Assembly: GCA_000149265.1 (NCBI GenBank) | Contig: CH002076.1 | Span: 325,831 to 389,830 of the forward strand | DNA: 64,000 bases | Source of the DNA: Ciona savignyi | Taxonomy: Eukaryota; Chordata; Ascidiacea; Phlebobranchia; Cionidae | Reading direction: 5' to 3' | Shown here: positions 28,201 to 37,200 of the stretch, in pieces | Layout of the letters: each line of letters begins with the position of its first letter | How positions within the stretch are numbered: the first letter of the stretch is position 1 | Notes under the pieces: generated by a model | Databases searched by the model: none | What the model saw: only the letters and a program-made list of their open reading frames with translations | Told to the model about the DNA's origin: nothing | Position numbers and translations under genes: made by a program

Positions 28201-31200
28201 GAGACGTAACGAGAAACCAACGACACACGCTCACTCAGTTGAAGTACACGTCCGGGTTGTACCTGATAAGACCGTGCATCGTTCTGTGCCTGCTGAAGCA
28301 TAGTTGCCATGTGAGCGTTTTCTTGCCGCAAACTTTCAACACACTCATCTCTCTTATTCAAAACACGGTCACGCATATCATTGTCAATGGGCGTTGAGCT
28401 AAAATCTGGTGTTGGCATTACTTCCGAAAGCTGGTTGGACTCGGTTGAGCTCAAATTTCCGCGAGTTTCTGATACCTTCACACTAGGATGGTCGATTAAT
28501 TTTGGGTTACTATCAGACGTGACACATGCTGCTTCTGACGGACTGTCAAAGTCAATCAAATTATCTATAGTTCTGCCGAAATCTTTACTCGTTTCTTCAG
28601 ATGAATTGGACATTGAAATTCTTTCGTGTACGGCAGCAGTAAGAGAAGGTAAAGTCACGCTATTATCCAAAATAGTCAGCTGTTTTTCTCTTTCAGCCAG
28701 TTGCCCCTCGAGCTTCAAGCACCTCCCCCTTAACCTCTCCATCTCGCTTAACATGGTGTCTCTATATTGATCGACCAGGGACACGCACTCTACATTCATA
28801 CTGCTGTTGCTATGTCGTGAAGTAGGCCGTACCTGTGACATTTCGGCGTTAAAATGAGCTGGATAAAAAGCTTTAGTGCTAGAAGCTTGACTTGCACTTT
28901 CGTATTGACTTATCTTCTCTTGCATTTCGGAAAGTATGCCGTCTTTTGTAGCAAGCTCTTTGTGCAACTTAGAGTACTTCTCGAGTAATTCTGCCATTGT
29001 CAAGTCTTTATTTTGCAAAATATTCTCGTCAAGTGTTACACCTGTTCGGTTTTGCAGCCAAGAAATTTCAGCTTTTAATGTTAGAATCTCGTTTTCAAGA
29101 AGCTCTCTTTCTTGCTTCGATTCTTCCTTCTCCAGAATCCATTTTCTACCAGTTTCTTCAACTTCCCTTCGCAGTCGATTGTAACTATTCTCCCATTGTT
29201 CCAAGCGACAATCCTTGCTGCGAATTTGCTCTTCCAGGCGGCGTGAGATCTCATCCAAAGAACCGTCGTTCTCCGTAAGATGAACTTCCAACTCTTGGAT
29301 GCGAGAACTCTTTTGCATCATCTCGTTTTCCAGTTCCCTGATGTGGTTTATTAGCAACTCGTTTTCTTTACAGATTTCTTGATACTTTTGAACTTGTGCA
29401 GCAAGGTTTTCTTCATTTTCTCTGCTTAAAGATAAAAGATTAGTTTAGAAAATTAATAAAGTTGTAAAAAAATAGATATCAACCACTTACTGTAATGTTT
29501 TAATATTGTCTTTTAGTAAAGAAACCTTAAAATTGTACTCCTCAATATCTCGTTCATAATCGTCATTTTGTTTCTGGAGCTTTTCCATTTTACAATGACC
29601 TTCCCTAAAATATCGGATTTTATTATTCTGATTCAAATAAGCAACACAAGTTGTACCAACCTCTGTATTTCTAGTTCAGCTTCCAACTGCTGGGACATGT
29701 TTTGTATTTTTTTATTTAATTCGTCAATTTCCAGATTTTTTTCATTTTCAATTTCATCCAATTTTAACTTTAGTTCGTTACTCTCTTCTCGGCTCTTTTC
29801 GACATCTAGTTGATGTTGCAGAATCAGCTGATCATAGTTTGCATTGGACGAGCAAGATTCTTCCTGTTGTTTTCGCTCATATTCTATTGCAGTTAGGAGA
29901 TCTGATTTCTCCAAGTCCGATGTTTTCAATCGGTCTCTTATTTCTTCCAAGTTATCCTCAAACTTTGTTAATTTCTCGTTTTTCTCTTTAATCTCTCTTC
30001 TTAGCGTTTTCATCTCTTCTCTCTCATTTTCCAGCATCTCAAATTTCTCTCGCTGTAAAATCTGCATTTTTTTCATTAAGTCGTGATTGACAGTTTGGTT
30101 CTCCTCCACTTGTGAACGAACAAGTTTATCATTGTTCTCCATCTCTTCCATTCTGCCTCTTAGCTCCACAACTAGCTTCTGGTGATCTCTCATTATCCTA
30201 TCAACCTCTTCTGCTTTCTCATCCTTATGGATTGAATTTTCGAGTTGAGCTTGTACCAGAAGCGTTGTAGTCTCATCCAATTTCGATTTAATACTGTTGT
30301 CTTCCCCACTTGAAAGCATAATTAGCTCAGATTTCTCCTCTTGTAGTTTACTGGTTCTTACAACTAATTCGTCACACATCGATTTATATTCCTTGGCTTT
30401 TGCATCGCTTTGTTTCACTCTTTGAAGGACATCATCGCGCTCTGATCTCAGCAACGCAGCACTTTCTTCCGCAATTTTAAGGTTTTTAGTAGCAGTCATC
30501 ATCCTATTTCTAAATTCTTCCACTTGGTTTTGTAGGTCGTGTAATTGGGTGCCTTCAACACAGCCTTCCATTCCATGTCTACAAAAGCAAAAATAAACAT
30601 TTGTAGAATATTATTAAAAATAGCCTGAAATCTGAAAGCTAATCAAATATTATACAACAAAATCGAAAACCTACGATATACATTACCATACTTGTCCGGC
30701 CCGTTGGTCTAACGGTTAAGTGCGTCGCCTTCAGTCGAAAGGTTGCAGGTGCGAATCTGGTCGCTAGTAATCGGTTGTGTCCTTGGGCAAGGCACTTTAC
30801 GGACATCGCCTGAACCCATCGGCTTAATGGGTGCGTCCAAATTGAAGGAACGTTTCTATCATATGCAACATACTGCAATAGCTCAGGTAACCCGACAATG
30901 GGCGCGAGGTGATCTGACGATTGACCGTGTGTTAACCCCCTTGGTTTTCCCATTCACGGGGATAAAGATGAATATCCTATCCTCCTATATCCTATCCTAT
31001 ACCAAAAATAAAAAAATACAGATACAAGTTAATATAACTCACGTTTTTGAGTTTCCGGGGGGACTTTGTCTATAATTCTCTACCATGGAAGAGAAGGAAT
31101 CAGCAATTTGAAGCAGACGACTGATCCTCTGTAATAAACTGCAGTTCTTTTTTAGGTCTTGTCGTAGAGCACCGATAGTGGTAACTTCATCGACTCTAGG

Positions 31201-34200
31201 ACTCTGTGCTTGTTGTTTGCAAAACTGCTGCAGCGTCATGCCTTCTGATTCCGTGATGTAACTATTAATGACGTCATCGGCGGCTGAATCGGAGTCATAA
31301 ACTTGACGAGAGAGAAGTCGAGGAGTAGAAGCAAGATCGCCTAAGTTTAAAGTCGGAATCTCAATCCCACAACTCGACTGTTGCTCGCTTTCAGCAAGCA
31401 GATGCTCCAAATGCTCCAAATCACAAGATGTCAACAATGTCTCGATTTCCTGGCAGAGTTTTTTTCCTAAAGTAGCATTGACTCCTCTGGCGCTTGACTT
31501 TATTCTCAACGTGTGGTTTTCTGCTAGTAGCGCCCTCTGTCTGTCAGCCATCTCGTTGGTTTCCAACATCAACTGCTCGTTGGCTTGTTCAAATGATTCG
31601 GACAGACGTTCCTGGTAATGGAATATTTATATGTTTATTGTATTATTTCAATAGGTTCTACTTTGGAGTACTTCCAATCATATATACAACAAACTAAAAT
31701 AGATCCGGTAACACGAAGGTGGACACGAGGTAATCGAAAAAAAATGACGGTGAGATAACCCTTCCACATTTTATCATTAACGGGGATAAAATATCAATAT
31801 CATATCCTGAACACCTGTTGATCGTTTAATTTCATTTCCAGTTCATATTTCTCCGCCTTGTGCCGACTGCACGCCGCTTCCAAGTCGCACTTGACAGCCA
31901 TAACTGACTCCAGATTCTCTTGTACGCAGTCGAATGAACTGATCTTTTGCTTCTGGTTTTCAATTTGAGACTTTAGTGTTTCAATGTGGTCCTGTTGTCA
32001 AGATAAAGTTGTTTATGACAGTTATTTGGAAATTATTCTGTTTTGCTATTTGGCGGATATACGACCTTTATTTTCTTTTACCCTTACACTGCAAATGTGG
32101 ATGTCGATCAGAGGTACTTGGTAAAGCACCGAGATATAAGCTATAAACTTTGCGTTAAACGACGCAGGTTGACCTTGGCCACCAACCAAATCATGTACAT
32201 TTAACATATAATATGCGGGAAGTACCCTTGTTCTCCCCAAGACAACAATCGCTGATAATTGATAACACCTGTAAATCTTCAATTCGTTTATTCAGTTTGT
32301 CCGCCATATTCGCTTTCAATTCCTGGTCCAGTTCCAGCTGCGCTTTATCCTCTGCCAGCGTGCTTTTTTCGCTTTGCAGTTCACTGAACAGAGATTTTAG
32401 TTTTTGTAGAAATGTCACCCCACAATGTCATAATCGCACTATAAACCAAAAACAAGTATATAGAATGCACGTAGAAATGCACGCAACTTTATAAAATGTA
32501 AATATAAATATAAACAACTCTAAAAAATTCACGTACGTAATCTTTGAGGTAAGCGACTTGGTTTGATCTTTGAACTTGTTGGAATTTTCCGATATTTCTT
32601 CCTCCATGCTTCTTATCTGTTCCACAAAACATTCTTTAAGATCTTCCAATCCCGCGCACCTGAGTATATCAAATATTTAAAAGTTGTGACTACACATTGT
32701 AGAAGTTTACTTACTCTATGAAAATGAAGGAAATTCTGTGCAATCAGTTAGTGTGAAATGCACACATGAACCTTTGTAATTATACTGTTTCTTGCTATTG
32801 GCGATTAACTAAACTTGTCCGACCGGTTGGTCTAGCGATGAAGTGCGTCGCCTTTCAATCGAAAGGTTGCAGGTGCGAATCTGGTCGCTAGCCAGGCGGT
32901 TGTGTTGTTGGGCAAGGCACTTTACGGAAATTGCCTGCACCCAGCAGATTAATGGGTTCTACCAAATTAAAGGAACATGTGTATCATATACAACACACTG
33001 CAATAGCTCCGGTAACCCGACGATGGGCGCGAGGTAATCTGACGATTGCCCGTGTTATACTATGGTAGATGTTTAGAATTCGAAAACTTAGTCCGCAGAT
33101 ATAAAATTTAGTTTGTGTCATTTAATTCATCATAAGAACCAAAACATAGTGTTATTTACTTGTCCATAAGAGAAGTTCGTTCTATCTTTAATCTCTTGTT
33201 CTCGCCGAAAAGTTTTTGATATTTGTCCTGTAAGTCAAGTTCAGTTTGCCCACCTCCGAAGGATGATAACTATAAAATACAAATAGAAAAGTTATAATTC
33301 AGATGCGTATGTTCTATATATAAACCTCATATACAATACTTACAGCTATCACAGACAGCCGCTAAACGTAAATTTTATCATCTGAAAGAAAACCCCCAAA
33401 ATACAGGATCCGTCCATCTATAGAACCTATCAAACGCACCTTTCTCTCAAGAGCCGCATTGTCGTCGGCCAGAGCCGCCATCTTTCCAACCAAAAGTTCC
33501 ACGTCAGTTTCCTTCTCCCCCAGCTGGCTTCGCAGTTTTCCATTTTCACATTTCAGTTCATCCAATAACACCTTTTCGGCATCTAACACAGCTAAAAAGA
33601 GGTGTTGGCGCATGGGTTATGTGAAGTCCGACTTGTGAATTATAAATAAAGGTATAAGAGCATAACTTGCGATTATATGATATTAAAATGCGGCGTTTCG
33701 CCTACTTGAACAGATCAAAAGTTTTGGACAGGTCTGGTTACCGGTAATTACACCGCGAATATAAAGTTTCGATCAAAGACCCGACCGATATAGTCCGGCA
33801 GTCGCTAGCGAATCGGTTGTGTCCTTGGTAAAGGCACTTAACGGACATTGCATGAACCTCGTGGAATGATGAATTCTACCAAATTGAAGGAACGTGTGAA
33901 TCATACATACCAAACTGTAAGACCTCCGGTCACCAGACTGTGGGCCCAAGGTAATCTGACGACTCCCCTTGTGTGTTACTGCCCCATGCGTTTTCCCATC
34001 CACGTAGATAAACATGAATATTCATCCCTATCACTCACCGAGACAGTTCTCCAGTTTATTGCAATGTTCACCAAGGTCATCATTCTGGGTTTTCGAGATC
34101 TTCAAATCAACCTTCGCGGCACTGAGCTGATCTTCCAAGTTGATGATCTGGCATTTCAGCAAGGACTCCGATTGTTCCAGCTCTGCTACGCGCTCCTGTA

Positions 34201-37200
34201 GATAATTGAAATATACACCTATAAGACGGGAGGAGGTAATATAAGTTATTTTTGAAAAGTTTTATTATCTACGCTTTGCTGTAGTTCTCTGTAATTAAAA
34301 ACCAACAGTCTACATATTTCTTGACAAAAAAATCCCTTACATTACATAGGCTACCCATGTTTATCTCAGGTGGTGAGAAAACGAGCAATCTTCAGATTAC
34401 GTCGTGCACAATGTCGGCTTACCGCAGCTATTACAGTGTACATACGATGTAGACTCGAGTATAAAATATAAAACCATAGGGTTTGCCCTTAACTACATTC
34501 CCAAATCCACTACTGAATTGTTAGCGACTCTAACGATCCCACCATACGTCGATACGAGATCGTATTGTCAAATGGTTAGACAGTGGTTCATACACAGATT
34601 TAAATATGATAAAACGGTTCTAATGGCTATCCCTCGGCGGCTGTGAAACTTTGCTCGGTAAAAATTTAAAAAAAATGTGTACGGACGTATGGCCAAATGA
34701 TAAGCGTGGCCGATTCTTATATATAGTACGCCATTCAGAAACATACCTTCTAGTGATTAGCCCATCGCGAATTTGAAACTTGGTGCCGTAAACAAATATA
34801 AAAAACACACAACCAATTTTAAAGAACTTAACAATCACATAGAGATTGTATATTTAAAAAACCTCTTAGGTTTAGAATTAGTATTTAAGTAAGGTGGTGT
34901 ATAGCAGAATGGTTAACTCAACCGAACATATACCGTATTATATACAAATAAACGAGCTGAGCAACGAGCCCATCTTGGGTTTGAAACTTAGCTCGTAAAA
35001 AGTAATAAAAAAGAATTAGTATTTGAAATCGTACGTCAAGGCGATTGTTCCTAGGCATTGTTACTTGGCATCCGAGCGATCGAACTAGCACTGAACATCT
35101 TCATACAAGCTTATATTCTCACTTTTCATGGTGTACTAACACCACAGCAGTTTAATATTTACACTATTTCAACTTTTGATCTATTAAAACAAGCTATATA
35201 TACTATACGATGCGAAAAAAATGGTCACATTGAACGTAATAACAACACCTGGACAGAACTAATATGTTTTAAATATACCTAAACGATAAATAACGAAAGT
35301 CTTAACCATATTTCATTTCAACACAACCAACAATATCACATATCTGCTATCAAGTAACATTCACGGCCCAAGAGAATCGTTTATTTGAAACGGAGGTTAA
35401 CAAAAGCTTGTTTGTTTTGAAATAATATAGCTGCCCTGGTCTTAAACTGTTATGCTTATATAAATGGAGAGTTTTAAATGTTTGCTTGGAAAAATAACCG
35501 GTTTGTGTCTGTCAATCTACCCATTGTGCACTTAACTAGCTTGTTTTCATGGACAACCATTTTCTGATTAAAAATGCGTCAAAACACTAAAAAATTAAGC
35601 AGTTTAAACATAATCTAAACATTTTTACATGAAATGACGTTAATAATAATTGTTCTGCTCTTAGCTATAATAAACTATGGTATCAGTGAGTGACACAAAA
35701 CACCGGATTTGAATGGCACTTCAAATTGCTATGACCTAACTCTCCATGTTATGCGCTGTACTGGTAGTTTCAAGCAGATTGTGGCTCTGGGCTGCCACCA
35801 TCCGAACGAATAAAAACGTACCTGCAGATGATGTTCATTTGGGTCACTTGTCTGTTTCATCCAGTACTTTACTTGTTCTGTTAGCCTGGCTATTTCCGCA
35901 TCCTGTAGTAATTATACAAGAGAACACGTAAACATCTTGGCAAGCACCCAATATGTTAACGTGTGACTTTAAACCATAATAATAATATATATATATATAT
36001 AATATTAAATAGCAATGGGAATATTAACTTGAACCCAACTGAATTTAAACTTCGTTAAAAGCTACCCGATGGATTTGTGCTTATGGTATATAAATTGTCA
36101 ATGTACCTTGACATTTCGAAGAAAACTTAGTTTTTCTTTCAAATGTTGTTCGGTCGTGTCACTACATGGTGAATTATTACTGGCTTCGCTCGAATCAAGC
36201 TTTCCATGAAGTGCATCTTCAACTTCTTTCACCTGTAAAGTTGTGTCTCGCCGTTTAAAACTGGAAAGTGATTTGAGGCATATTTGGACATTTAGTTAAG
36301 ACCGATAAAGTTCACGTGTCTAGGACCAGGATATTAACTTGGTTTTGTTTAATCTACGTGTTTTATCAGCTATGTTACATTGAAATTACTACGTTGTTTA
36401 TACAATCGAATTTTTTTATAAATTCCCTTCCAATCACAATACTACCATTGTTACCGCGAGTTGCGCAATGTCTGCATCGTGTGATTTCGCAATGAATTTG
36501 ACTTGGCCCACGTGTTTTAATGTTACTCTCTATCAGGCCCGGTGCTAGGAACCGCGGGGCCCAATTAGAAATGTGATGGCGGGGCCCCTATTCTTCATAG
36601 CAAAATTTATGGGTGTTTATATATCATAAAATACATACCAGTACATACAAACTACAAAAATAGACATTTAATACTTGCTCTAAAACAAATTAAAGGTAAT
36701 GTGGGTGCTGATTTACGATATATTGTTTTACTTCCAAACATATATATATATATATATATTGTTTAGCAACCATATTCATTATGACGTAACATACAGACAC
36801 AGAAAAATAAATTTGACTTAATTAGATGCATAACAAATTGATATTAGGAGAAAGAATATTATTTCACTTTTTATTTTACGTTTAAGTAGTATTTTAAACA
36901 TCGTAATACAGAAAGACCCCCGACTAGCGCGGGGCCCCTTCAAGGTGCGGGGCCCAATTTGATCTAATCGGTCAAATCGGCCTAAAACCGGCCCTGCTCT
37001 CTATGATGAATAAAAGTGAAGTTCACATAGCCTAAAATATTATAAACCCCCCTAACATTTTGGCATTGTTTATTTAACATTGCGCATTTTGTAACTAGTA
37101 ACTTATGGTGTGCTACGTCTAGTTCAGTTGGCGCCGCGAAGAGAATTTACATGGTATACATTAAAGCAATAGTTACATTTTGTGGCCTACACTATTCTAT

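Noticed and set aside
28381..29184. Plus-strand open frames over the coiled-coil exons
   Set aside because: Antisense shadows. The minus strand has the splice sites and the heptad composition.
30691..30770. tRNA gene
   Set aside because: A and B boxes are present but no cloverleaf with paired acceptor stem can be drawn; it is the head of a SINE.
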